A stretch of 64,000 nucleotides of DNA, taken from NCBI RefSeq assembly GCF_020342455.1, contig NZ_CP080506.1:248001-312000 (forward strand). Direction: 5' to 3'. The position numbers were made by a program, and so were the translations under genes. The notes under the pieces are model-generated. The model was not told the DNA's origin, searched no databases, and was given only the letters and a program-made list of their open reading frames with translations. The stretch comes from Profftia sp020342455 (GTDB taxonomy: Bacteria > Pseudomonadota > Gammaproteobacteria > Enterobacterales > Enterobacteriaceae). Of the stretch, positions 1-9,441 are shown piece by piece; the first letter of the stretch is position 1; the number at the start of each line of letters is the position of its first letter.

Positions 1-144
1 AGCCATAAATTATGCATTATATTAAATGAATAAATATTTACTTAATTGAAATAAAATTATAGGGAATAATATAACTTGTAAATTATTGTTTCTTTAATAA
101 ATAAAATCCAGTGGAAATTACTTATGGACTAAGGAGTAGATGTA

Positions 145-2409
145 ATGTCCAAAGATCCCTATCAAGTGCGCGAAGCAGAAAAATATATATCACCTATTCC
201 AAGCCGTGAGTATATTTTAATGCATATATCAAAGTATACTACACCAATTAGTCGTGAAGAAATAGCTTGCACACTAGATCTTACAAAAGAACATGATTTA
301 GAATCTTTGAGACGTCGTCTTAGAGCTATGGAGAGGGATGGACAGTTAGTATTTACACGGCGCCAATGTTACGCGCTACCAGAACGTCTTGAATTAAAAA
401 AAGGTATTGTTATTGGTCATCGTGATGGTTATGGTTTTATTCGTATTGAAGGTAACAAAGATAATAACGATTTATTTCTTTCATCAGAACAGATGAAGCT
501 TTGTATTCATGGTGATGTAGTACTAGTACAATGTATAGGTATAGACCGTAGAGGACGTCGTGAAGCTCGTATTGTGCGTATACTTGAACCCAAACAAAGT
601 CAAATTGTTGGTCGTTACTTCACTAATGCAGGTATAAGTTTTGTTATTCCAAATGATACTAGGTTGAGTTTTGATATTTTAATACCTCAAGAATTCATTG
701 CTAATGCTCGTACGGGGTATATAGTTGTAGTAGAACTAACTCAACGTCCAACACGATTTAATAAGGCTATGGGTAAAGTAGTGGAAGTACTGGGCGATAA
801 TATGGGGGCTATTATGGCAGTAGATATTGCACTGCGTACCCATGAAATTCCATATTATTGGCCTGAAAAAGTACAGAAACAGTTAATGACTTTGAATCAA
901 AAAAATACTTACAAAGAAATAACAAAAGAACGTATTGATTTACGTGATTTACTATTAGTTACTATTGATAGTGAGGATACATATGATTTTGATGACGCAG
1001 TTTATTGTGAGAAAAAATTCAAGGGTGGTTGGTGTTTATGGGTAGCTATTGCTGATGTGAGTTATTATGTTCGCCCTAATACCGCTATAGATAATGAAGC
1101 ACGTAGTCGTGGTAATTCAATTTACTTCCCATCTCAAGTTATTCCTATGTTACCAGAGATTCTATCTAATAATATTTGTTCGTTAAAACCACAAGTTGAT
1201 CGTTTATGTGTAGTCTGTGAAATGACTGTCTCTATAACAGGACGCTTAACTTCTTTTAAATTTTATGAGGCAGTTATACGATCTTATGCTCGTTTGACAT
1301 ACACTACAGTATCTCATATTTTAACTGGTGAAACAGGAGCACGGAATAAATATCATAGATTAATAAAACCACTAGAGGAACTACATAATCTTTACCACGC
1401 GTTAGATAAATCTCGTTTAATGCGTGGTGGTATTACATTTGATACTGCAGAAGCTAGGTTTATCTTTAATTCCGATCACCGTATTAAACGTATTGAGTCA
1501 ACTATAAGGGATGATACTCATAAGATGATTGAAGAGTGCATGATTTTAGCAAATATTGCTGCAGCACGTTTTGTAGGGGATAATAAAGAACCTGTGCTGT
1601 ACCGTATACATGATCGTCCCAAAGATGAACATTTATTATCTTTACGAAGAATGTTAGGTGAATTGGGTCTATTTTTAGGTGGTGGAATCAAACCTGAACC
1701 GAAATATTATGCTACTTTAATAGATGAAATAATCTCTCGTCCTGACTATGAAATGTTACAAGCAATATTATTGCGCTCTATGAGGCAGGCTGTTTATGAT
1801 CCTAAAAATTGTGGTCATTTTGGTTTAGCTCTATCTGCATATGTTCACTTTACTTCGCCTATTCGTCGTTACCCCGATCTTAGCCTTCATCGTTCCATTA
1901 AATACTTATTAGCTAAAAACCGTTATATAGATAAAGATAGCTGGATAAAAACAGGAGGATGTAGCTATAAGGAAGAACAAATATTGCAATTAGGTAAACA
2001 CTGTTCTATGACAGAGCGTCGCGCAGATGAAGCAGTTCGTAACGTAATAGATTGGCTAAAATGTGACTTTATGCAAGATCAAGTTGGAGAAATTTTCACT
2101 GGTATAATTTCTAGTATAACGGGGTTTGGTTTTTTTGTACGTTTGGATAATTTATTAATAGATGGTCTAGTGCATATATCAATACTAGAAAACGATTATT
2201 ATTATTTTGATGATATAAAACAATGTCTGATAGGTCAATCTTCTGGTACAGTTTATCGTTTAGGAGATAAAGTAAAAATTTGCGTAGATGCAGTACATAT
2301 GAATGAACGTAAGATTAGTTTTGTTCTAATTTCAAGCATACACAATCCTGATAATACATCTAAAACTAAGAAAAACAGATTAATAAATAATATATCTACC
2401 AAAAGATAA
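145..2409 (+). CDS. rnr: RNase R, 3'-5' exoribonuclease
   Basis: Processive 3'-5' exoribonuclease that degrades structured RNA and works in rRNA and tmRNA quality control. The 754 aa align with the enteric protein from residue 1 (MSKDPYQVREAEKY). In order: N-terminal helix-turn-helix and cold-shock domains (about 1-220), the RNB catalytic domain (about 260-600) with the metal-binding aspartates kept in SEDTYDFDDA, the HFGLALSAYVHFTSPIRRYPDL block, and an S1 domain (about 640-725). The E. coli protein is about 813 aa; the missing part is the lysine-rich C-terminal tail. ATG 145 follows AAGGAG (131-136) at 8 nt. The gene stands alone; the usual neighbours nsrR and rlmB are not visible. The family assignment is very secure. 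Confidence 0.98.
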   Translation: MSKDPYQVREAEKYISPIPSREYILMHISKYTTPISREEIACTLDLTKEHDLESLRRRLRAMERDGQLVFTRRQCYALPERLELKKGIVIGHRDGYGFIRIEGNKDNNDLFLSSEQMKLCIHGDVVLVQCIGIDRRGRREARIVRILEPKQSQIVGRYFTNAGISFVIPNDTRLSFDILIPQEFIANARTGYIVVVELTQRPTRFNKAMGKVVEVLGDNMGAIMAVDIALRTHEIPYYWPEKVQKQLMTLNQKNTYKEITKERIDLRDLLLVTIDSEDTYDFDDAVYCEKKFKGGWCLWVAIADVSYYVRPNTAIDNEARSRGNSIYFPSQVIPMLPEILSNNICSLKPQVDRLCVVCEMTVSITGRLTSFKFYEAVIRSYARLTYTTVSHILTGETGARNKYHRLIKPLEELHNLYHALDKSRLMRGGITFDTAEARFIFNSDHRIKRIESTIRDDTHKMIEECMILANIAAARFVGDNKEPVLYRIHDRPKDEHLLSLRRMLGELGLFLGGGIKPEPKYYATLIDEIISRPDYEMLQAILLRSMRQAVYDPKNCGHFGLALSAYVHFTSPIRRYPDLSLHRSIKYLLAKNRYIDKDSWIKTGGCSYKEEQILQLGKHCSMTERRADEAVRNVIDWLKCDFMQDQVGEIFTGIISSITGFGFFVRLDNLLIDGLVHISILENDYYYFDDIKQCLIGQSSGTVYRLGDKVKICVDAVHMNERKISFVLISSIHNPDNTSKTKKNRLINNISTKR

Positions 2410-3596
2410 TACGTTTTCTCTAATTTCTCGTATATATTATTAAAATAATAAGTGATTGTAAATTAAATTTATTTATGTAAAAAAATAAAAAATTTCAATA
2501 AAAATATATACGAAAAATTAAACTTTAATTAAAGAAAATTTAGTTAGTTAATATTAATAACTAAGGTTTTGTTAGATAGTTAAACATATAAGATAAATAA
2601 TCTTATTATATTTTAAGAAATTATTTATTATTTTTAATAAAATAGCAAGTTAAGTTAGTACGTATAGTAATACACTATTGTGTATATATTAAATAATATT
2701 TTTAGAAAATATAGAAATTAATTTTGAAAATATTTAAATGATATCAATGGCAATATAATTGCTATCTATTATATCTTTTATTCTGGAAATAAAATTTATA
2801 CTTTATTTATTAAACTAAGATAGTAAGTATCTTACACTTTAAAATCATAATAGAACTTTTTATTTTTATTATTTAAAATTTTAGTTTTTATTATTATCAA
2901 TAACTGTGTTAATCATTGGTAGTATTGATTATCTTGTTTTATATTATCATTTATTTTATTCTCATCAACTAATATTAATATGTATATTACAGATAAAATA
3001 ATAAAAATATTTTTATAATACTGGTACTATACTGAATGCTTTAAATAAAAGTTTTAATCTATTATATATTATAAAGTAAACATTAAAGATAATGTTATAG
3101 ATATTTTAAGTTAGAGTACTTAGTAAGAGTTTACTATTCTTTTAGAATCATGATATTATAATTTATATATAAGGCTATATAATCTTTTTTAAATTAAATT
3201 AAAATTTTTTATTGTATAGTAAACATATATAGTATATAATGTTTAAAATTTTATTTTGATATTTTTACCTGAAAAAATATTATTATATTATTACTAGATT
3301 ATTTCTTAATATTTTTTAATTTTATTAAATGAATAAATTGATTTTTAATATATTTAGTGTTTATTATAAAATATTTTTATATTTTATATTTTTATAGCAA
3401 AAGTATTTATTATAAAATCATTTATTTTGGTTTTTATATGAATAAAATATCTAAAATATAAGTATAGCTATAAATTTCAAAAATTTTTGAATGAATAAAT
3501 GATTTATTAAAAATTAAATATTATTTCATAAGTTTAATAAAACACTAATTAAATTATTAAAGTAATAACTCTTTGATAAATTAGATAGAGGTTGAC
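2410..3596. other. non-coding stretch between rnr and ndk
   Basis: This 1.2 kb is AT-rich with stops in all frames. It holds the weak terminator at 2540-2564, a 12 bp bulged hairpin at 3220-3245, and a 13-base direct repeat (TTTATTATAAAAT) at about 3360 and 3405. I see no gene remnant. The E. coli neighbours of rnr and ndk differ, so this is probably a rearrangement junction plus decayed genes (inference). Confidence 0.6.
2540..2564 (+). terminator. possible rnr terminator
   Basis: A 7 bp arm (2540-2546 with 2558-2564) encloses a 10 nt palindrome, with one bulged G, and is followed by GGTTTTGTT. It lies 130 nt past the rnr stop. Stems this short and AT-rich also arise by chance here, so support is weak. 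Confidence 0.3.
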
Positions 3597-4013
3597 ATGA
3601 TAAACGAGTGTACCTTATCCATAATAAAACCAAGTGCCGTAGCTAAAAACATTATTGGGGTTATTTATTCCCGATTTGAAGCAGCAGGGTTAAAAATAAT
3701 TGCAGTAAAAATGATACATTTAAAGTGTGAAGAAGCTAAAGGTTTTTATATTGAACACAAAGATCGCTTATTTTTTGAAAATCTAATAAAAAGTATAACT
3801 TCTGGACCTAGTATAATACAAATCTTACAAGGTAAAGATGCAATTCGTCGTAATCGTGAAATTATGGGGGCAACTAATCCTTCAGATGCTTTGGCTGGTA
3901 CTATTCGTTCTGATTATGCAGATAGTTTAATTGAAAATGTAGTGCATGGTTCTGATTCTTTACATTCAGCTAAGCGTGAAATAGCATATTTTTTTACAAA
4001 TAATAAAATTTAA
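3597..4013 (+). CDS. ndk: nucleoside diphosphate kinase
   Basis: Transfers the gamma phosphate from ATP to other (d)NDPs and so balances nucleotide pools in the cytoplasm. The 138 aa are about 5 shorter than the enteric enzyme, the loss being at the extreme C-terminus. The phospho-histidine is H117 in NVVHGSDS, and the family blocks TLSIIKP, RFEAAGLKI and GATNPSDALAGTIR are intact. A good ribosome site (AGAGG, 3587-3591) lies 5 nt before ATG 3597. It is the first gene of the conserved block ndk-rlmN-rodZ-ispG-hisS-yfgM-bamB-der. Confidence 0.98.
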   Translation: MINECTLSIIKPSAVAKNIIGVIYSRFEAAGLKIIAVKMIHLKCEEAKGFYIEHKDRLFFENLIKSITSGPSIIQILQGKDAIRRNREIMGATNPSDALAGTIRSDYADSLIENVVHGSDSLHSAKREIAYFFTNNKI

Positions 4014-4052
4014 CTATATAAATCTTTAATTTACTATATAAAGTAGTATAAA

Positions 4053-4188
4053 AACACTTTATAATCTCTAATCCATAATATTTCTTAAATAATTATAAGA
4101 GTGTTAATATAGATAACCAACCCTAACTTTTTAATAAAGTTTTATCTTTTATTGCTATTTATCTTACATACTGTAAGATAAAAGTAAT
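4053..4188 (+). terminator. hairpin pair downstream of ndk
   Basis: Two hairpins follow ndk. The first (4053-4065 with 4092-4105) has 13 pairs with one bulge and a 26 nt loop. The second (4151-4167 with 4173-4188) has 9 perfect pairs and about 6 more with a bulge, around a 5 nt loop. Neither has a U-tract. They may protect the mRNA end or be chance; the second is the better candidate. Confidence 0.3.
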
Positions 4189-4508
4189 ATGATATTGAGA
4201 GTAATTAGATTAAGATCTAATGTAGTTCGAACTATTTTAGAATAAATTAAATTTTTTAGATACATTTATAACATCATAACCTTTTTATTTTATAATAAAA
4301 TAGATACTCTAAGGTGTTATTAGGATCTAACCTATAATTTATTAAGTCTTTAACTATAATGTTAAAGTCTTTGTGGAAAAAATTACATTAAATTATTAAA
4401 TTAATAACTCAGATATAGTATTAGTATATATAAATATTTCTTTGAAAGAACAACATTATATTTGAAATATTTTTAGTCTTTTAAAGAAAAAAACTTAATA
4501 TTATTAAT

Positions 4509-4536
4509 TATATAATACTATTTATATAATACTATT
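4509..4536. repeat. 14 bp tandem duplication
   Basis: TATATAATACTATT occurs twice head to tail (4509-4522, 4523-4536) in non-coding DNA. It looks like a slippage product. Confidence 0.8.
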
Positions 4537-5097
4537 ATATTAAAATAATAGAGTAATATAAACATTAATTAATGAACTGAGGTATTATTAGTGTAATTTA
4601 TACAATAAAAAATAAATAAATAGTAATTATTCTCAATAATTTGGTTAATTTTGGACTATAATAATATTCATTAACATAAATAGTACGATCTTATGTAGTT
4701 AACACTACAAACGAACAAATATAGTATATTTATGATTTACTAGAAGTATTAATTATTATCTGGAATATAATTATCTATATCATTTAACAAATAATTAAAA
4801 TTATATTAATATAATTCGAATAAGTAAGTACGTTAAAAAACGGTTTTTTTAAGTAATACTCGTGAATGTCTTTATTATTTATACAATCTATTAAATTTTT
4901 AATATTATTATATTTAATATTAATAATAACATTATAACCTTATGATTTACTCGTAGTAAATATTATTTAAAAATTTATTTTAATATTGAATGATAGTATC
5001 ATGCTGTATCAGTTTAAATATTACACAATATTCAGCTTGAAGAATTTATTTAACCTAATCTCTTATTACTATAGATAATCTAACCTTGTATAAAATT

Positions 5098-6246
5098 ATG
5101 ATACCTTTTAAATCACAAGTAGATATCATCCAGCCTGTATCAGTTAATATTCTAAAAAAAATTAATTTTCTAAATTTTGATCGAGAACAATTACGGAATT
5201 TTTTTATTGAGTTACGTGAAAAGCCTTTTCGCGCTGATCAGATTATGAAATGGATCTATCATTATTGCTGTGATAATTTTGATGATATGACTGATATCAA
5301 TAAAATATTACGCAAAAAACTAAAAAAAATTGCTGAAATTTGTGCACCCGAAGTATATACAGAACAACGTTCAAAAGATGGTACTATTAAGTGGTCTATG
5401 CAAGTTGGTAATCAATGTATAGAAACTGTTTTGATTCCTGAAAAAGAACGTAATACGCTTTGTGTATCTTCACAGGTTGGTTGTGCACTAAAATGCACAT
5501 TCTGTGCTACCTCGCAGCAAGGTTTTAATCGTAACTTACTTGTATCAGAAATCATAGGTCAAGTTTGGCGTGTAGCAAAAATTATTGGCGCATATAAAAA
5601 TACTGGTAAGCGCCGGATTACTAACGTGGTAATGATGGGAATGGGTGAGCCATTATTAAACCTTAAAAATATAGTACCAGCTATGAATATTATGCTAGAT
5701 GATTTTGGTTTTTGTTTGTCTAAGCGTCGTGTTACTATATCTACATCAGGAGTTGTACCTGCGCTAGAAAAATTAGGCGATATGATTGATGTAGCTTTAG
5801 CAGTATCCTTACATGCTCCTACAGATGAAATTCGTAATACAATTGTACCTATCAACCGTAAATATAATATTAAAAGTTTATTAAGTGCCGTTCGTCTTTA
5901 TTTAGCAAAATCACACGCTAGTCAAAATCGCGTGACAATTGAGTATGTTATGTTAGACCATATTAATGATGATATAGAACATGCTCATCAGTTAGCGCAA
6001 TGCTTGCAAGATACTCCATGTAAGATAAATTTAATACCATGGAATTCATTTCCTGGATCTTTATATAAACGAAGTATTCAAAGTCGTTTTCAACGTTTTT
6101 ATAAAATTTTAATAGAATACGGTTTTACTGTTATTATTCGCAAAACACGCGGTGATGATATTGATGCTGCTTGCGGACAGTTAACTGGTGATATTATTGA
6201 CCTTACTAAACGTAATATTAAGAAAAAAATTATTAAAGTTTATTAA
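5098..6246 (+). CDS. rlmN: dual-specificity RNA methyltransferase RlmN
   Basis: Radical SAM enzyme that methylates C2 of A2503 in 23S rRNA and A37 in some tRNAs, supporting translational fidelity. From ATG 5098 it has 382 aa (E. coli about 384). The 4Fe-4S cluster cysteines are in CALKCTFC (C129, C133, C136) and the second catalytic cysteine is C359 in DIDAACGQL. The substrate blocks EKPFRADQIMKW and GMGEPLLNL are intact. An in-frame TTG at 5086 would add four residues, but homology begins after ATG 5098 and neither start has a strong ribosome site. Second gene of the ndk-der block. Confidence 0.97.
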   Translation: MIPFKSQVDIIQPVSVNILKKINFLNFDREQLRNFFIELREKPFRADQIMKWIYHYCCDNFDDMTDINKILRKKLKKIAEICAPEVYTEQRSKDGTIKWSMQVGNQCIETVLIPEKERNTLCVSSQVGCALKCTFCATSQQGFNRNLLVSEIIGQVWRVAKIIGAYKNTGKRRITNVVMMGMGEPLLNLKNIVPAMNIMLDDFGFCLSKRRVTISTSGVVPALEKLGDMIDVALAVSLHAPTDEIRNTIVPINRKYNIKSLLSAVRLYLAKSHASQNRVTIEYVMLDHINDDIEHAHQLAQCLQDTPCKINLIPWNSFPGSLYKRSIQSRFQRFYKILIEYGFTVIIRKTRGDDIDAACGQLTGDIIDLTKRNIKKKIIKVY

Positions 6247-6997
6247 AATTTACATAGTTTAAAATAAAATTTTTCATTAATAGGTGAAATTATAACGATT
6301 ATTTTTTACTTTTATTAAGTAAACTTTATATGCTTTATATAGATATTTTATCAGAAAAATCTAGTTTCTTAACAAGACTTTTAAAGTTTTATTCTTAATA
6401 CTATAATTACAAATTCATAAATTTCTTATATCAAAAAACTTGATAAATATTTAGTTATATATTTACATATGTACTAAATCAATGCATTATTATAATATAT
6501 AATTGATATATTTAATCGTTATATTTTAATGCTTGTACTAGAATGTGTATTACAATAAGATACATAGTATCATTATTAAAAATATAGATATATTAAATAT
6601 AATAGTTTATAATATTTCTATCATAGTGTAATAATAAATATTATTAATCACAGATATTCTATATATTAGAATATATCATTTCATTTTTAGCTATTAAGTA
6701 TAATACTTTTTGATAAAAATAGTATGTTATTAGTTTTGGATTGTTATATTATTATGTAGATACAGTAGTTTTATGAGTAATAGAAAATCTGCTTAAATTA
6801 TAAGCAAATAAATTACTGATATGACAAAATAATCTTATATTTAGAATAACACTATATAGTGAGCATTATTAATTTATGGATTATAAATCCCCTTCATTGC
6901 GCATTATATTAAAGCCAAAAAAGAATATCAGTATCCTGGCAAATAATTCACGCATAATTTCAATAATTTTAAGTAATTATTAACAAATACCTAGAGA
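6247..6997. other. rlmN-rodZ spacer
   Basis: 751 bp with no open frame worth calling. Several enterobacteria carry the pilus gene pilW between rlmN and rodZ, so this could be its eroded site, but I see no residual similarity. Small hairpins occur (for example 6794-6810). The 100 bp before rodZ (about 6890-6960) are noticeably less AT-rich and may hold its promoter. Confidence 0.5.
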
Positions 6998-7657
6998 ATG
7001 AATACTGAAGATTACCAAAAACAAATAGATAAATTTACTATAGGAGAGCTCTTGCGTCAGGGTCGTGAAAAATTAGGACTGACACAAGAAAATATCTCAG
7101 AACGTTTATGTTTAAAAATTTCTATTGTACGCAATATTGAAGAAAATACAAATCCGGTTGATTTAGCTTCAACTTTTTTGCGTGGATATATTCGTTCTTA
7201 TGCAAAAATAGTCCATATTTCTGAAGATGAAATAATGCCTTATTTAGAAAAACAGGTGCCTTTAAAAACAGCAAGTATTTTAACAAAGCAACGTTTTTTA
7301 TTAGGTAAACAGTATAAAAACCGTGAAAGTTGGTTAATGACTTTTACTTGGTTGGTGATATTTGTTATTATCGGTATAACTGGTTCTTGGTTATGGGATA
7401 GTCAGCAAGAGCAAAAAAAAGATGTGGGCATAGTGGCTCATAAATCATCTTCAGTAGAGTTGACAGAAAATAATCAATTAAAAAGATCAAAGTCAACTCA
7501 TAGTACTGATTATTCTCAATTCTCTTCGGATCATCATAAATCTGTTAGTATTCTCCCTGAGGTTTCTATAACCCCTAGTAATAATAACACCGCATACGTC
7601 TATATATCTTCAATAATGCATACTGCAAATAATATTTTTTTCAATAATAGTAAATAA
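6998..7657 (+). CDS. rodZ: RodZ, cytoskeletal cell-shape protein, C-terminally truncated
   Basis: RodZ links MreB filaments to the cell-wall elongation machinery. The 219 aa contain the cytoplasmic helix-turn-helix domain that binds MreB (about 13-85, with ISERLCLKISIVRNIEE and LASTFLRGYIRSYAKIV) and one membrane helix (about 112-132). The periplasmic part is only about 85 residues of serine- and asparagine-rich sequence. The E. coli protein is about 337 aa and ends in a folded periplasmic beta domain, absent here. The start MNTED matches the enteric start; the ribosome site is weak. The stop codon lies inside a 20 bp perfect hairpin (7640-7691). Confidence 0.93.
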   Translation: MNTEDYQKQIDKFTIGELLRQGREKLGLTQENISERLCLKISIVRNIEENTNPVDLASTFLRGYIRSYAKIVHISEDEIMPYLEKQVPLKTASILTKQRFLLGKQYKNRESWLMTFTWLVIFVIIGITGSWLWDSQQEQKKDVGIVAHKSSSVELTENNQLKRSKSTHSTDYSQFSSDHHKSVSILPEVSITPSNNNTAYVYISSIMHTANNIFFNNSK

Positions 7658-7691
7658 ATAATGTTATTATAATTTATTTACTATTATTGAA
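7640..7691. repeat. 20 bp perfect inverted repeat over the rodZ stop
   Basis: Arms 7640-7659 and 7672-7691 are perfectly complementary around a 12 nt loop. The left arm contains the last rodZ codons and the TAA stop (7655-7657). No U-tract follows on either strand, so it is not a classical intrinsic terminator; it could stabilise or process the rodZ mRNA end. Confidence 0.9.
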
Positions 7692-8166
7692 TTAACACAA
7701 ATAATAAAAAAATGATGTTTTATCTCTTAATTAATAGAGGGTATCTATCTTATAGATAATTGATGAAATTAATTAACATTATGAGTAATTTTATTTTTAG
7801 TGGTATTAAATACTTTATAGATACAATGATTTTGATTATTGATATAAGCTAGAAAAATTATATAAATATAGTTTTTATATTTTCTTACTATAAATTTAAA
7901 ATTAATCATACTAATAATTTTATAAAAGTATTTAATTTAAGATTAAATTTACTACCTTAAAAAATAATATTTATTAATTCACGTAACAAATTGATAGATC
8001 AAATGAGTAATCATCACTAAAATTATCTTTTACGAAAAATTTTCCTTGACTAATGTATTTTGGCATAATACAAAGTATTAGTTGCTCTTTGCCTGATTGC
8101 CGTTTAAACATAATACTGTAAAACGTAATAAATATAATTGATAGGCGGCATTCATGGAGATTAAAT
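7658..8166. other. rodZ-ispG spacer
   Basis: 509 bp where enteric genomes have a few tens of bases. It may include the eroded 3' part of rodZ, but no frame reads as its lost domain. Contents: the right arm of the long hairpin, a 7 bp hairpin at 7742-7758, and a less AT-rich 120 bp before ispG likely to hold its promoter (TATAAT at 8133-8138, no convincing -35). Confidence 0.55.
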
Positions 8167-9285
8167 ATGTATAATAAGTGCTTTATTAATAGAAGAAAAT
8201 CTACTAGAATTTATGTTGGTAATGTACCCATTGGTTGTGGTGCTCCCATTACAGTACAGTCAATGACTAATACTAAGACAACAGATATTGATGCAACAGT
8301 AAAACAAATCCATGCCTTAGAGCGTGTAGGAGCAGATATTGTACGTGTTTCTGTTCCAACTATAGATGCAGCTAAAGCATTAAAAATTATTAAAAAACAG
8401 GTTTCTGTACCTTTAGTAGCCGATATTCATTTTGACTACCGTATCGCACTTAAAGTTGCAGAATATGGTATTGATTGTTTGCGTATTAACCCGGGAAATA
8501 TTGGCAATGAATCTAGAATACGTTCGGTTGTTGCTTCTGCTCGTGATAATAATATTGCAATTCGTATTGGTATTAATGGTGGATCATTAGAAAAAGATAT
8601 TCAGGAGAAATTTAGGGAACCAACACCAGAAGCATTAGTAGAATCTGCTATGCGTTATACTGATGTTATGGATCGTCTTAATTTCAATAAATTTAAAGTT
8701 AGTGTAAAATCATCAGATGTTTTTCTTGCTGTACAATCTTATCGTCTATTAGCATCGCGCATAGAACAACCATTGCATATTGGAATTACTGAAGCAGGAG
8801 GTATTCGTAGTGGTTCAGTAAAGTCATCAGTTGGTTTGGGTATTCTTCTTGCGGAAGGTATTGGTGATACATTACGTATTTCATTAGCTGCAGATCCTAT
8901 TGAAGAAGTTAAAGTTGGTTTTGATCTTCTTAAGTCATTACATATTCGCTCTCGTGGAATTAATTTTATTGCTTGTCCAACTTGTGCACGACAAGAATTT
9001 GATGTTATAAGTACGGTAAATGCACTAGAACAGCGTTTGGAAGATATTATTACATCAATGGATGTATCGATTATTGGTTGCATAGTTAATGGTCCTGGTG
9101 AAGCTTTATTTACTACTATAGGTGTAACAGGTGGACATAATAAAAGTGGATTATATGAAGATGGAGTGCGTAAAAAAAATCGTTTAGATAATGAACAAAT
9201 AATTAATCAGCTTGAATCTATCATTAGAGCTAAAGCATTAATGATTGACATGAGTAAACGCATTAAAGTAAGTCAAATTGACTAA
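8167..9285 (+). CDS. ispG: HMB-PP synthase (4-hydroxy-3-methylbut-2-enyl diphosphate synthase)
   Basis: Sixth step of the MEP isoprenoid pathway: reductive ring opening of the cyclic diphosphate to HMB-PP with a 4Fe-4S cluster. The 372 aa equal the E. coli length. Cluster ligands C270 and C273 (CPTC), C305 (GCIVNGPGE) and E312 are all present. ATG 8167 follows GGAGA (8156-8160) at 6 nt. Together with dxs and ispA elsewhere in this window it shows that the MEP route is kept. It sits in the enteric order between rodZ and hisS. Confidence 0.98.
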   Translation: MYNKCFINRRKSTRIYVGNVPIGCGAPITVQSMTNTKTTDIDATVKQIHALERVGADIVRVSVPTIDAAKALKIIKKQVSVPLVADIHFDYRIALKVAEYGIDCLRINPGNIGNESRIRSVVASARDNNIAIRIGINGGSLEKDIQEKFREPTPEALVESAMRYTDVMDRLNFNKFKVSVKSSDVFLAVQSYRLLASRIEQPLHIGITEAGGIRSGSVKSSVGLGILLAEGIGDTLRISLAADPIEEVKVGFDLLKSLHIRSRGINFIACPTCARQEFDVISTVNALEQRLEDIITSMDVSIIGCIVNGPGEALFTTIGVTGGHNKSGLYEDGVRKKNRLDNEQIINQLESIIRAKALMIDMSKRIKVSQID

Positions 9286-9441
9286 TAGTAATTTAATTTT
9301 TATACTCTATTACTTAGGATCTAAAATTCTATTTATTTGATAAAAAATGCCTTATTACTATAAGTATATATAAAATTACTTCCATATATCATTATTAGAT
9401 TTATGGGTTTATTTTAAAATAAAATAGTATAGAGAGTTGAT

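Larger units (their letters stand above)
4014..5097. other. enlarged ndk-rlmN spacer
   Basis: About 1.1 kb without a supportable gene; ndk and rlmN are close neighbours in enteric genomes, so this spacer has grown or carries something decayed. It contains the two ndk-distal hairpins, the 14 bp duplication at 4509-4536, and a run AAAAAACGGTTTTTTT near 4835. Confidence 0.6.

Noticed and set aside
6898..6927. Promoter for rodZ from TTGCGC
   Set aside because: At 17-18 nt spacing the -10 would be AAGAAT or similar, too weak to call.
5559..9083. Antisense open frames 5559-5855 and 8739-9083
   Set aside because: They lie wholly inside rlmN and ispG on the other strand, and their sequences read as reverse complements of conserved codons with no family similarity.
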